This document shows positions 18,397-26,432 of a DNA stretch of 64,000 nucleotides, piece after piece (positions within the stretch are counted from its first letter, which is position 1; the number at the start of each line of letters is the position of its first letter). A program made the translations under genes and the position numbers. Below the pieces are notes generated by a model. That model did not search any database. It was given only the letters and a program-made list of their open reading frames with translations, and was not told the DNA's origin. The stretch comes from Xanthomonas sp. AM6 (lineage in GTDB: Bacteria > Pseudomonadota > Gammaproteobacteria > Xanthomonadales > Xanthomonadaceae): assembly GCF_025665335.1 (NCBI RefSeq), contig NZ_CP106869.1, forward strand, positions 2,444,501 to 2,508,500. Reading direction: 5' to 3'.

Positions 18397-18603
18397 TCCC
18401 AGCGGTCACCGTCCGGCGCGAGACGTCAGGACGCCCGCACAGGGACAGGTCGCAGGCGCTGCCCATGCGTTCTGCGGCCTCCGTGCGGAGGCCTGCCCTC
18501 CGTTTCGCGTCCCCTCCTGTTGTGAGCATCCGGCAAAGCCGCCGTTTGCCTGACCGTACCGATCGAGCGCTCGCGTCCCAGACGCCGGCGCCCAGGAACC
18601 ACC

Positions 18604-19980
18604 ATGCGTCGGACCGACATATCCACCCAGCGCCCGCTTCTGTGGGAGACAGCGTTCAACCTCCGTCGCGACGAACTCGGGCCGGTCCTGATCGCGTCGC
18701 TGTGCTTCTTCTTCGTGCTGACCGCCCTGATGGTGTTGCGGCCCGCGCGCGACGCCCTGGGCATGGAGCATGAGATCGAAGGCGTGCGCCGACTGATCAC
18801 CGTCACCGCGGTATTGACGCTGGCGGCGAACCCGCTGTTCGGCTGGCTGGTCAGCCGCTTGCGCCGGTTGCAGTTCATCGGCGCGACCTACGGCTTACTC
18901 GCACTGACCCTGGTGGGCTTCTGGGGCCTGATGACGTTCGCACCGGGTGCGGCACGCCAGGGCGCCGGCCAGGTGTTCTACGTCTGGTTCAACGTGTTCA
19001 ACCTGTTCGTCACCATGGTGTTCTGGGCGTTGCTGACCGAACGCTTCACCAGCGACCAGGGCATGCGTTTCTTCGCCCTGATCTCGATCGGCGGCACGCT
19101 CGGCGCGATCTTCGGCCCATGGCTCGCCTCGCAGTTGGCCGAGCCGCTGGGCACGTCCAGCCTGTTGCTGGTCGCCGGCGGCTTCCTGCTGCTGGGCATG
19201 CTGGCCGCCTGGCTGCTGCTGCGGGTCGTGCCCGACCATGCGGCCGACACCGGCCTGGCCGCGTCGCTGCGCGCGGACGACGCCGCGCGCATCGGCGGCA
19301 GCGCCTGGGCCGGCATCGGCCTGGTGCTCCGCTCGCCCTACCTGGCCTGCATCGCCGGCTACGTGATGCTGATGGCGGTGATGGTGACCTTCGTGTACTT
19401 CACCCGCCTGCAGATGGTCGCGGCGATGGCTGACGGCATCGACGCGCGCGCGGCGATCCTGGGCAAGATGGACATGTGGACGCACGTCGCTGCGTTGGCG
19501 CTGCAGCTCACCCTCGCCGGACGGATCATCAAGCGCTTCGGCCTGGGCGTCGCGCTGGCGATCCTGCCGGTGGCCACCGCAGCCGGTTTCGTTGGATTGG
19601 CGATCTACGGTTCGTTCGCGGCATTGGTGCTGCTGGAGGCCGTCACCCACGCGGTGCAACGTGGCATCGCCCAGCCGGCGCGCGAGGCGCTGTTCACCGT
19701 CGTCGACCGCGAAGGCAAGTACAAGGCCAAGGCGCTCGTCGACACCTTCATCCACCGCGCAGGCGATGTGGTTGGAGCCCAGACCGAGGGCGCGCTGGGT
19801 CGGCTCGGGCTCGCGATGGGCGGCCTGGTCGGCGTGGTCGTGCCGCTGGCGCTGGCGTGGCTGGCGCTGGGCCTTTGGCTGGGCCACGCACAGGCGCGGC
19901 GCGCAGCGCCGCCGCTGACGCGTGGCAGCCCGGCACCATCCCGCGCCACGAACAATCACACCGTCCGACCCGTTGCGTAG
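18604..19980 (+). CDS. Npt1/Npt2-like (TLC family) nucleotide transporter, copy B
   Basis: A 458-residue polytopic transporter, collinear with and very similar to the copy at 14753: RPARDALGME, LNLFVTMVFWALL-type segments, GGTLGAIFGPW, GKYKAKALVDTFIHRAGD. The two share most residues, so they arose by duplication. Differences cluster in loops and the C-terminal tail. It starts 208 bp after SDR copy A and is itself followed by SDR copy B, repeating the transporter-then-SDR order. The substrate is unknown. Confidence 0.85.
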   Translation: MRRTDISTQRPLLWETAFNLRRDELGPVLIASLCFFFVLTALMVLRPARDALGMEHEIEGVRRLITVTAVLTLAANPLFGWLVSRLRRLQFIGATYGLLALTLVGFWGLMTFAPGAARQGAGQVFYVWFNVFNLFVTMVFWALLTERFTSDQGMRFFALISIGGTLGAIFGPWLASQLAEPLGTSSLLLVAGGFLLLGMLAAWLLLRVVPDHAADTGLAASLRADDAARIGGSAWAGIGLVLRSPYLACIAGYVMLMAVMVTFVYFTRLQMVAAMADGIDARAAILGKMDMWTHVAALALQLTLAGRIIKRFGLGVALAILPVATAAGFVGLAIYGSFAALVLLEAVTHAVQRGIAQPAREALFTVVDREGKYKAKALVDTFIHRAGDVVGAQTEGALGRLGLAMGGLVGVVVPLALAWLALGLWLGHAQARRAAPPLTRGSPAPSRATNNHTVRPVA

Positions 19981-20043
19981 TTCCCGCGTCTCCCTGGTAC
20001 GGCGCTGCGGTCCCTGGAGGGGCCACGACGTTCGCACGAGCCG

Positions 20044-20073
20044 TTGCAAAGCCGGCCTGGATACCCATATTAT
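20044..20073 (+). promoter_or_regulatory. Sigma-70 type promoter before SDR copy B
   Basis: TTGCAA (20044-20049), an 18-bp spacer and TATTAT (20068-20073). It stands out in the GC-rich surroundings and lies about 55 bp upstream of the SDR start at 20128. Confidence 0.6.
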
Positions 20074-20106
20074 GCACTCAGTGCAATTTTTAATGCACTT
20101 GGCGCA
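20073..20106. promoter_or_regulatory. Tandem TGCAC-N3-GYGCA operators before SDR copy B
   Basis: TGCACTCAGTGCA (20073-20085) and TGCACTTGGCGCA (20094-20106) are 13-bp dyads with centres 21 bp apart, two helical turns. The first abuts the -10 element, so a bound protein would block transcription. The same pattern upstream of the TetR gene at 11996 points to that repressor. Confidence 0.6.
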
Positions 20107-20127
20107 ACCACTCTAAAGGCAACCACC

Positions 20128-21084
20128 ATGGCCCACTGGAAAGCTACCGACATACCCTCTCAACGCGGTCGCATCGCGGTCGTCACTGGCACGGGGGGGC
20201 TCGGGTTCGAGGATGCATCGGCGCTGTCGCGTGCCGGTGCGCACGTCATCATTGCCGGCAGAAGCCCGTCGAAAGGGGCGATTGCGGTCGACCAGATCCG
20301 CAAGCGCGTTCCCAACGCGGATGTGCGGTTCGAAGCGCTGGACCTCGCCAGCCTCGATTCCATCGAGGCGTTCGGAGAGCGGCTGCGCTCCTCGATCGAC
20401 TGCCTCGATCTGCTGATCAACAACGCCGGTGTGATGGCGCCCCCGAAGCGGCAGGTGACCGCCGACGGGTTCGAATTGCAGTTCGGTACGAACCACCTGG
20501 GCCATTTCGCCCTGACAGCGCAGCTGCTTCCCTTGCTGCGCCGGGGCAATCAGTCACGCGTGGTCACGCTGTCGAGCGTCGCCGCGCGCAGCGGTGCAAT
20601 CAACTTCCACGATCTGCAGTCCGAGCGCGGCTACAACCCGATGACCGCCTATAGCCAGTCGAAGCTGGCCTGCCTGATGTTCGCGCTCGAATTGCAACGT
20701 CGCAGCGATGCGGCCTGCTGGGGGATACGTGGCGTGGCTGCTCATCCGGGCATTTCGCGCACCGATCTGTTGCCCAACGGCGCAGGCTCTGGGAGCGCTG
20801 CCGGTCTCGCCCGTCGCTTCCTGTGGTTCCTGTTCCAACCTGTCGCGCAAGGCGCGTTGCCCACGCTCTTCGCCGCGACGTCGCCGCAGGTCCAAGGCGG
20901 CACCTACTACGGCCCGGACAAGCTAAGCGAGACGCGAGGCTACCCTGCCGCCGCCAAGGTACCTGCGCAAGCGCTGGACCTGGGCGACGCCGAAAGGCTG
21001 TGGCGCGAGTCGGAACGACTGACGGGGATGATTTTCCCTGCAGCCCGTACCCAGGATTCCAGCGTGGCGCACATCGGGAAATGA
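20128..21084 (+). CDS. SDR family oxidoreductase (copy B, shortened glycine motif)
   Basis: A 318-residue retinol-dehydrogenase-like SDR, a paralogue of the protein at 17278 (shared IPSQ.G, MTAYSQSKLACLMFALELQR, QGGTYYGP). It has no leader. The glycine-rich motif reads TGTGGLGF (residues 20-27) and is one residue shorter than TGxxxGxG, while NNAG (98-101), Ser149, Tyr175 and Lys179 are kept. The deletion lies at a seven-G run in the DNA. The promoter carries tandem dyad operators, implying tight induction. NADP binding may be altered. Confidence 0.88.
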   Translation: MAHWKATDIPSQRGRIAVVTGTGGLGFEDASALSRAGAHVIIAGRSPSKGAIAVDQIRKRVPNADVRFEALDLASLDSIEAFGERLRSSIDCLDLLINNAGVMAPPKRQVTADGFELQFGTNHLGHFALTAQLLPLLRRGNQSRVVTLSSVAARSGAINFHDLQSERGYNPMTAYSQSKLACLMFALELQRRSDAACWGIRGVAAHPGISRTDLLPNGAGSGSAAGLARRFLWFLFQPVAQGALPTLFAATSPQVQGGTYYGPDKLSETRGYPAAAKVPAQALDLGDAERLWRESERLTGMIFPAARTQDSSVAHIGK

Positions 21085-21234
21085 GTGCGCGCACCGCCGC
21101 CATTCGTGTGCCGGATTCCTTCCCCGGCGACCGAGCCACCTGGCCGCCTACGCCAATGGGCCGTGCGCCGACGCGCATGGCCGCTGTCGCCGGCGAGCAG
21201 CCGCTCGCCGCACCGATCATCAGGAGCAAGCACC

Positions 21235-21594
21235 ATGCACAAGTACATCGTCTATGCGGCCTACGGCTGGCTTGCCCTGAGCGGGGCACTGCATTTCATC
21301 GTCGACGTGGTGTCCCAGTATCTACGCGGGAAACGCGAACCCGGCTTGGAAACGACGCTGTATTACGGGCTGAACTCCGCCTTTTCGCTGGGGCAGGTCG
21401 CCTTCGGACTGCTCGGGGTCTTCCTGGCTTGGCGGGCCAGGGACCTGGTGAGCGCGACGCCCGTGCTGATCCTGTCGATCGCGGCGGCGCTTGGATGGCT
21501 CGCAATCACGTTCATGTTCATGGAGTACTGGGAGCCCAAGCTCAACGTCGGAATTTTCCTTGCGCTTCTTGTTGCCGTCCTCGTCACCCGGTGA
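21235..21594 (+). CDS. Small membrane protein with four predicted TM segments, function unknown
   Basis: A 119-residue hydrophobic protein. Four membrane segments are seen at about residues 4-26, 45-68, 74-97 and 100-118, with a short charged loop (RGKREPGLE). CAGGAG lies 8 nt before ATG 21235. It follows SDR copy B by 150 bp on the same strand and may be co-transcribed. No family motif is recognised. Confidence 0.75.
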   Translation: MHKYIVYAAYGWLALSGALHFIVDVVSQYLRGKREPGLETTLYYGLNSAFSLGQVAFGLLGVFLAWRARDLVSATPVLILSIAAALGWLAITFMFMEYWEPKLNVGIFLALLVAVLVTR

Positions 21595-21938
21595 TCGTGG
21601 CTGCATGCAGGGACGCATCTCGGCGATCGAACGTCGGTGCGGACGGGACCCTTTCTCCGCTACTTCGCGGCCGTTGCCGAAGCGACCGCTTTCCCGTGTT
21701 GCCCGGCGGACCTTTTCGCATCGTGCAGCCGCCATCGCACCTGGCAGCGGCTTGGGTCCTGGCGGCCGGGGCTGGATCCCCATCTGCGCCGTTGCCGTTC
21801 GAGACCCTGACCTGGCGTGCGCGCACGCATGCTCGCCCGCCCGGCTCGCGCCGGTCTGGAGCGGATCCTCTCTTCCGGTCGCACGATCTGAACTTGTCCC
21901 TCGCCGTCTACCCATAGGCAAAAATAGGAGGCCCGATC
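21595..21938. other. Non-coding stretch
   Basis: 344 bp without a convincing gene; open frames lack recognisable domains. The only clear signal is the AGGAGG ribosome site of the next small gene at its right end. Confidence 0.6.
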
Positions 21939-22139
21939 ATGAAGCACGGCATCGTTCGTCAAGTCGCCAATCTCGCGCTTCAGCTCGACAACGACCCGGA
22001 GCACGTCTATCGCTGGATAACCGAAGAGCAGATTCCAGCCCTCGATGATCGAAGGCCGATAGAGCTGATCTGGGAAGATAAAGGCGAGCGCGTGCTTTCC
22101 TTTCTGTCTGATCTGATCGACAAGAACGTGCCATCCTGA
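21939..22139 (+). CDS. Small protein resembling the MbcA/ParS/Xre toxin-binding domain
   Basis: A 66-residue protein with a strong AGGAGG ribosome site. Its sequence (VYRWITEEQIPALDDRRPIE, then LIWEDKGERVLSFLSDLIDK) follows the W..EPNPALGGRTPLELL...G...V..LL.RI pattern of the C-terminal domain of MbcA/ParS/Xre antitoxins. The N-terminal DNA-binding half of a normal antitoxin is absent, and no RES-type toxin gene is adjacent. It could be a solitary small regulator or a remnant. Similarity is by pattern only. Confidence 0.6.
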   Translation: MKHGIVRQVANLALQLDNDPEHVYRWITEEQIPALDDRRPIELIWEDKGERVLSFLSDLIDKNVPS

Positions 22140-22436
22140 GCCGACATTGCCGCGCGTGACGCATGGCGGGACGCGCCGCACCATCCGCATCTTCGCCCTC
22201 AACACGGCGCTGTCCCGAAGCGGCGGCGCCTGGTCGGACCTTGCCAGTGCGCATGCCAGTCGCGGGGACCACGCCGCCGCTAGCATGCTCTCTGCGACGG
22301 CGCTTCAGATTGAACGCAAACATTTCCAATCGACTGGCGCGGACGCGGACGGCACTGTTCTTCCACGCCTAGGCCGTTCGGCCGGCCTTGGGCAACCCCG
22401 GCTACCTCCCTACCTGTCCCCCGCTCTCCAACTGAA
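22140..22436. other. Non-coding stretch between convergent genes
   Basis: 297 bp between the small ParS-like gene and traX-like gene, which converge. No domain-bearing frame and no clear T-tailed hairpin was seen. Confidence 0.6.
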
Positions 22437-23135
22437 TTAAATATTCGATGGAACGCATAGCGCCAACACCGCCAAGTGCCCCACGTAGTAGATGTAGAAC
22501 GCCCAGCGCAGCCGTGGGATGGGAAAACGACGGTTCGCCAGCAGCGCCGCTATCGGGAGCGCCAGCAGCGCCCAGCCATTGCCGTTCCACCAGCACAGCG
22601 GGCCGAACGACAGGACGAGCGCCGCGATGCGTACGCTGCGGCGCTCGGTCCACGGCCGGAGGCCGTTCTGCGGTGTGGTCGCGTGCAGTGGTTCTTGCGC
22701 TGCCGGACGCAGGCGGAACAGCCACCAGCCCGCCAGCACCAGCATCAATCCGGTCCAGTTGTAATCCACCATCGGCGGTGCCGCTAGCGCGCACATGCCG
22801 AGCAAGGTCCATTGCCGTTGCTGGATGCTCCAGATCGCGGCGGCGGCCAGGGCGAAGCTGAGCAGGATGTTGAACGGCGCCCAGTAGCCGAATGCCAGTC
22901 CATGCAGCGGTTGCGCCACGATGCCCCACAGCAGCAGCCGGCGCAGGGACTTGAGCACGTCGGCGCCGGGTTGGGCCAGGTTGTAGGCCATGACCAGGGC
23001 GAACAGCGGGAACGCGATTCGGCCCAGTTCGGACACGATCAGGATGTAGCCGCCGGCGAGCACTTTCGCCACGTGGTCGCCGGTCATCAGGAGCAAGGCG
23101 ATCCATTTCAAGAGCTCGCGGGCACTGCTGGTCAT
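22437..23135 (-). CDS. TraX family membrane protein (acetyltransferase-like)
   Basis: A 232-residue integral membrane protein of the TraX family, best known for acetylating F-pilin but common on chromosomes without conjugation genes. It begins ELLKWIALLLMTGDHVAKVL, has multiple membrane segments (about seven), and ends near FYIYYVGHLAVLALC. The start at 23135 (MTSSAREL) fits the family; the frame is open further upstream but is unrelated there. No conjugation genes lie nearby, so it probably modifies another envelope substrate. Confidence 0.88.
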   Translation of the reverse strand: MTSSARELLKWIALLLMTGDHVAKVLAGGYILIVSELGRIAFPLFALVMAYNLAQPGADVLKSLRRLLLWGIVAQPLHGLAFGYWAPFNILLSFALAAAAIWSIQQRQWTLLGMCALAAPPMVDYNWTGLMLVLAGWWLFRLRPAAQEPLHATTPQNGLRPWTERRSVRIAALVLSFGPLCWWNGNGWALLALPIAALLANRRFPIPRLRWAFYIYYVGHLAVLALCVPSNI

Positions 23136-23411
23136 CGCGTCATTCCGATCGCTCACTGCTTCTGGTTGTCGATGTGTCCACCCTGCTCCGGCGACCGTTC
23201 GCGCGGAGGGCGATCGCTGTGCGAACCGGCGCGCTCGTGCAGAGCCAGTGGACGTTAGACGGTTCCGCATGAGGCAGCAACACGGCTTCGTGATGCGCAT
23301 CGGCGCCGCGCGTCGCAGACCGCCTCGCGTTGCAGCGTGGACGGTGAGGCCGCTCCGCCAACGGTTTTGGCGGAATGCCAGGCGCGTCACGCGAGGCGTT
23401 TGCGCGGCACA

Positions 23412-23430
23412 GATAGGAATGCGTATCATT
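23412..23430. promoter_or_regulatory. Candidate Fur box before the DUF3649-PepSY-DUF3325 operon
   Basis: GATAGGAATGCGTATCATT resembles the Fur consensus (GATAATGATAATCATTATC), with AATG and ATCATT halves kept. It lies 78 bp before the first gene of an iron-uptake-type operon in otherwise GC-rich DNA. The remaining 23136-23411 stretch holds no gene. Confidence 0.5.
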
Positions 23431-23507
23431 AACTCGCTGGATCATCCAGTTCCATCCCGCTCCGCTAGCCCAATGCCAAGCCGGTGCCTCTTCCCCGACA
23501 GGCTTGC

Positions 23508-23852
23508 ATGTATCCAGTTCCGCCTCTACGCGATCCACGCGCCCCTGCAGACGCATCCGCCACGCCGCGGCGTCCGTTGCCGCCGTGGCTGGGCGTGCTG
23601 TCGCGCAGCGTGGCGGCGATCTTCGGCGGCTATGCGCTGGCCGCGGCGACCTCGGCGCTGTTGCCGTTGCTGTGGCCGTCGCTGCGGGCGCAGGCGGTCC
23701 TGAGCGGCATGATGCTGGGCATCCTGGTCTGCGCCTGCACCGCCCTGTGGGCGTTCGCCACGCGCAGTGCGACGCGCGCCTGGCTCGGCGTTCTCGCGTT
23801 GCTGGCGCCGATGGCGCTGGCCATCGCCTGGCTGCAGCAGCACGCGCCGTGA
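23508..23852 (+). CDS. DUF3649 domain protein (iron-uptake operon)
   Basis: A 114-residue small membrane protein with three hydrophobic segments (about residues 35-60, 64-85 and 89-109). It matches DUF3649 proteins, which accompany PepSY-type reductases and DUF3325 proteins in siderophore-uptake operons. ATG 23508 is preferred; an in-frame GTG at 23484 is possible. Its stop overlaps the next gene start (GTGA), indicating coupling. A Fur-like box lies upstream. Confidence 0.85.
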   Translation: MYPVPPLRDPRAPADASATPRRPLPPWLGVLSRSVAAIFGGYALAAATSALLPLLWPSLRAQAVLSGMMLGILVCACTALWAFATRSATRAWLGVLALLAPMALAIAWLQQHAP

Positions 23853-25471
23853 AGCAGGGATTCCGCCAGTCGATGGCGTGGCTGCACACCTGGACCGGCC
23901 TGCTGGTCGGCTGGGTGCTGCTGTTGATCTTCATGGCCGGCACCGCCAGCTATTTCCGCGACGAGATCAGCCGCTGGATGCGTCCGGAGCTGCCGCGCGC
24001 GCAGCTGAGCACGGAGGCGATCGCCGCGCGCGCGGTCGCGCTGCTGGAACGCGAAGCGCCGCAATCGCCGCAATGGACGGTGTCGCTGCCGGGCGCGCGT
24101 TCGTCGTTCACCCAGATGTTCTGGCGCAATCCGCCGCCGGCCGACGGCCGCAAGCAGAGCCGCAAGGAGCGGTTCGGCGACGCCCTGCTGGATCCGCGCA
24201 GCGGCCAGGCCAGCGCCGCGCGCGACACCCGCGGCGGCGACTTCTTCTATCGCCTGCATTTCGACCTGCACTACATCCCGGCGCTGTGGGCGCGCTACAT
24301 CGTCGGCTTCTGCGCGATGTTCATGCTGGTGGCGATCGTCACCGGGGTCATCACCCACAAGAAGATCTTCAAGGACTTCTTCACCTTCCGCCCGGCCAAG
24401 GGCCAGCGCTCGTGGCTGGACTTCCACAACGTCAGTGCGGTGCTGGCCCTGCCCTACCACGCGATGATTACCTACACCGGGCTGGTCACGCTGATGCTGA
24501 TGTACCTGCCGTGGGGCATCAAGGTGGCCTATCCCGACGCCGAGGCCGCGTTCTATGCCGAAGCCTTCCAGCAGCCGGAAAACACCCGCGAGGCCAGCGG
24601 CCAGCCCGGCCGGCGGCTGCCGATCGCGCGCCTGCTGGACGTGGCGCGGGCCGAATGGGGCGCGCAGGCGCCGATCGCCGGGTTCTCGCTATACAACCCG
24701 GGCGATGCCGCCGCGGTGATCGAGATCCGCCATGGCACGGGCCAGCGCCTGGCCTACGATGCGCCGACGCTGCTGCTGGACGCCGGCAACGGGCAGGTCC
24801 TGGCGCGCAGCGGCGACCCCGGCGCCGCGGCACAGACCCGCAACACGCTGTACGGCCTGCACCTGGCGCACTTCGCCGGGACCGGGTTGCGCTGGCTGTT
24901 CTTCGGTTCCGGCCTGCTCGGCTGCCTGATGGTCGCCAGCGGGGTGATCCTGTGGGCGGTCAAGGAGCGGCCCAAGCATGCCAAGGCCGGCAGGATCGGC
25001 TTCGGCCTGCGCCTGGTCGATGCGTTGAACATCGGCGCGGTGGCCGGGTTGCCGATCGCCTTCGCCGCCTACTTCTGGGGCAACCGGCTGCTTCCGCTGC
25101 AGATGGCCGAGCGCCCGGAGCAGGAGGCGGCGGTGTTCTTCCTGGCTTGGGCCGCCGCGCTGCTGGCGGCGTTCGCCTGGCCCAGGCGCGCGATGTGGGC
25201 CTGGCAGCTGTACCTGGGCGCGGCCCTGTTCGCGCTGTTGCCGGCGCTCAATGCGCTGACCACCGACGCGCACCTGGGCAACACCTTGCCGGCGGGCGAT
25301 TGGGCGCTGGCGTCGGTGGACCTGGTGTGCTTCGGGCTGGGCTGCGCGCTGGCGGTCGCCGCGCGGCGCATGCAACGGTGGCAGCCGCCGCTGTCGGCGG
25401 CCGCACGCCGCGCGCGCGAACGCGCGGCGGCGGCGCAGTCGGTCCCGAATGCGGCGCTGGAGGCGCCATGA
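23849..25471 (+). CDS. PepSY-associated TM protein (ferric-siderophore reductase-like)
   Basis: A 540-residue inner-membrane protein of the PepSY_TM family. It begins RQSMAWLHTWTGLLVGWVLL with the conserved HxW-type heme-ligand His, has a large periplasmic PepSY region, further membrane helices with conserved His (HFDLHYIP, ITHKKIFKDFF, FHNVSAVLALPYH), and a C-terminal helical block. Relatives are thought to reduce ferric siderophores in the periplasm using heme. The GTG start overlaps the DUF3649 stop. The end overlaps the DUF3325 gene (ATGA). Confidence 0.9.
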   Translation: MKQGFRQSMAWLHTWTGLLVGWVLLLIFMAGTASYFRDEISRWMRPELPRAQLSTEAIAARAVALLEREAPQSPQWTVSLPGARSSFTQMFWRNPPPADGRKQSRKERFGDALLDPRSGQASAARDTRGGDFFYRLHFDLHYIPALWARYIVGFCAMFMLVAIVTGVITHKKIFKDFFTFRPAKGQRSWLDFHNVSAVLALPYHAMITYTGLVTLMLMYLPWGIKVAYPDAEAAFYAEAFQQPENTREASGQPGRRLPIARLLDVARAEWGAQAPIAGFSLYNPGDAAAVIEIRHGTGQRLAYDAPTLLLDAGNGQVLARSGDPGAAAQTRNTLYGLHLAHFAGTGLRWLFFGSGLLGCLMVASGVILWAVKERPKHAKAGRIGFGLRLVDALNIGAVAGLPIAFAAYFWGNRLLPLQMAERPEQEAAVFFLAWAAALLAAFAWPRRAMWAWQLYLGAALFALLPALNALTTDAHLGNTLPAGDWALASVDLVCFGLGCALAVAARRMQRWQPPLSAAARRARERAAAAQSVPNAALEAP

Positions 25472-25800
25472 GCCTGCTCGGCCTGGGCCTGGCCTTCTCC
25501 GGTTTCGTCGCGCTGTGCCTGGCGATGGAGAAACACCAGCTGGAACTGCATGGCGCGCAGCGCGCCACGCCGGCGCGGATGCGCCAGCTGCGGATCGCCG
25601 GCTGGCTGCTGTTGGGCGCGGCATTCGCCTGCTGCGTCGTCGCCCGCGGCTGGAGCATCGGCCCGGTGCTGTGGCTGGGCACGCTCAGCGCCAGCGCCGC
25701 GCTGCTGACCTACGGCCTGCTGCCGTACCGGCCGCGCGCCATCGTGCCGCTGGCGCTGGCGGCACCGCCGCTGGGCCTGGCCGCCGCCCTGTTGTCCTGA
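25468..25800 (+). CDS. DUF3325 domain membrane protein
   Basis: A 110-residue membrane protein with three or four hydrophobic segments and the N-terminal FSGFVALCLAMEKH motif typical of DUF3325. It is the third gene of the DUF3649-PepSY-DUF3325 operon, overlapping the PepSY gene stop by 4 nt. The three proteins are inferred to act together in iron uptake. No TonB-dependent receptor gene is within the window beside them. Confidence 0.85.
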   Translation: MSLLGLGLAFSGFVALCLAMEKHQLELHGAQRATPARMRQLRIAGWLLLGAAFACCVVARGWSIGPVLWLGTLSASAALLTYGLLPYRPRAIVPLALAAPPLGLAAALLS

Positions 25801-25831
25801 CGTAGGGTCTGGCGCGACGACGCGGTGCGGT

Positions 25832-26251
25832 TCATCGGCCGGCGCTGGCCGCCGGCGGGCGCAGTTCCGTCGCCACGCGGGCGCCGGCGAACACCAGCAG
25901 CAGGCCCGCGGCCAACGTGATCGCCAGATAGATCGGCACCATGCCGCCGCGCCCGCCGCGCAGGAACACCAGGCTCTCCATCATCAGCGAGGAGAACGTG
26001 GTCAGGCCGCCGAGCAGGCCGACGATCAGCAGCGCCCGCCAGTACGGCGCGCTGGCGCCCTTGCCGTCGATCCAGACCAGCAGGAAGCCGCCGCAGAACG
26101 CGCCGACCAGGTTCACCGCCAGCGTGCCCCACGGGAAGCCGGCGCCGTAGCGCTGCAGCAGCGCGCTGCCGACGGCGAAGCGCAACCCGGAGCCGACCGC
26201 GCCGCCGGCCATCGCCAGCAACAGCTGCTGCCACCACAGGGCGAAATTCAT
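25832..26251 (-). CDS. crcB: Fluoride-specific channel CrcB/Fluc
   Basis: A 139-residue four-TM protein. [10 protein letters not shown] and [10 protein letters not shown] are in the first half, and [16 protein letters not shown] contains the TTFSS segment that lines the fluoride pore. It works as a dual-topology dimer that exports fluoride. The gene is preceded on its strand by a fluoride riboswitch and a terminator-like hairpin, which fixes its regulation with good confidence. It lies downstream of rarA. Confidence 0.95.
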   Translation of the reverse strand: MNFALWWQQLLLAMAGGAVGSGLRFAVGSALLQRYGAGFPWGTLAVNLVGAFCGGFLLVWIDGKGASAPYWRALLIVGLLGGLTTFSSLMMESLVFLRGGRGGMVPIYLAITLAAGLLLVFAGARVATELRPPAASAGR

Positions 26252-26318
26252 GCGCGGCTCCGGCGTGCGGCGGCAGGACGTGGACGGGGGAAAGCGAAGG
26301 TCGGCATCGTGGTCTCCG

Positions 26319-26356
26319 AAAAGGGCGATGCCGGGGCGCAGGCCTGCCGCCCCGGC
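26319..26356 (-). terminator. Terminator hairpin in the fluoride riboswitch expression platform
   Basis: On the minus strand a 9-bp stem GCCGGGGCG/CGCCCCGGC is followed by ATCGCCCTTTT. It lies between the riboswitch aptamer and crcB. It would stop transcription when fluoride is absent. Confidence 0.55.
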
Positions 26357-26364
26357 GGGGGTTG

Positions 26365-26422
26365 GGCAGGCATCATCAGCGCGCAGGAGGCTGCGGGCGG
26401 TTCGAGGAGGAATGCCATCTCC
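26365..26422 (-). ncRNA. Fluoride riboswitch (crcB motif)
   Basis: The minus strand reads GGAGATGGCATTCCTCCTCG at its start, then AACCGCC, a variable GC hairpin, and CTGATGATGCCTGCC. These match the conserved GGxGATGGxxTTCCxCC, AACCGC and CTGATGATGCCTxC blocks of the fluoride riboswitch. It lies 113 nt upstream of crcB and starts just 10 nt after the rarA stop, so it is transcribed either from within rarA or as part of a rarA-crcB transcript. Confidence 0.9.
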
Positions 26423-26432
26423 TTGGCCGCGA

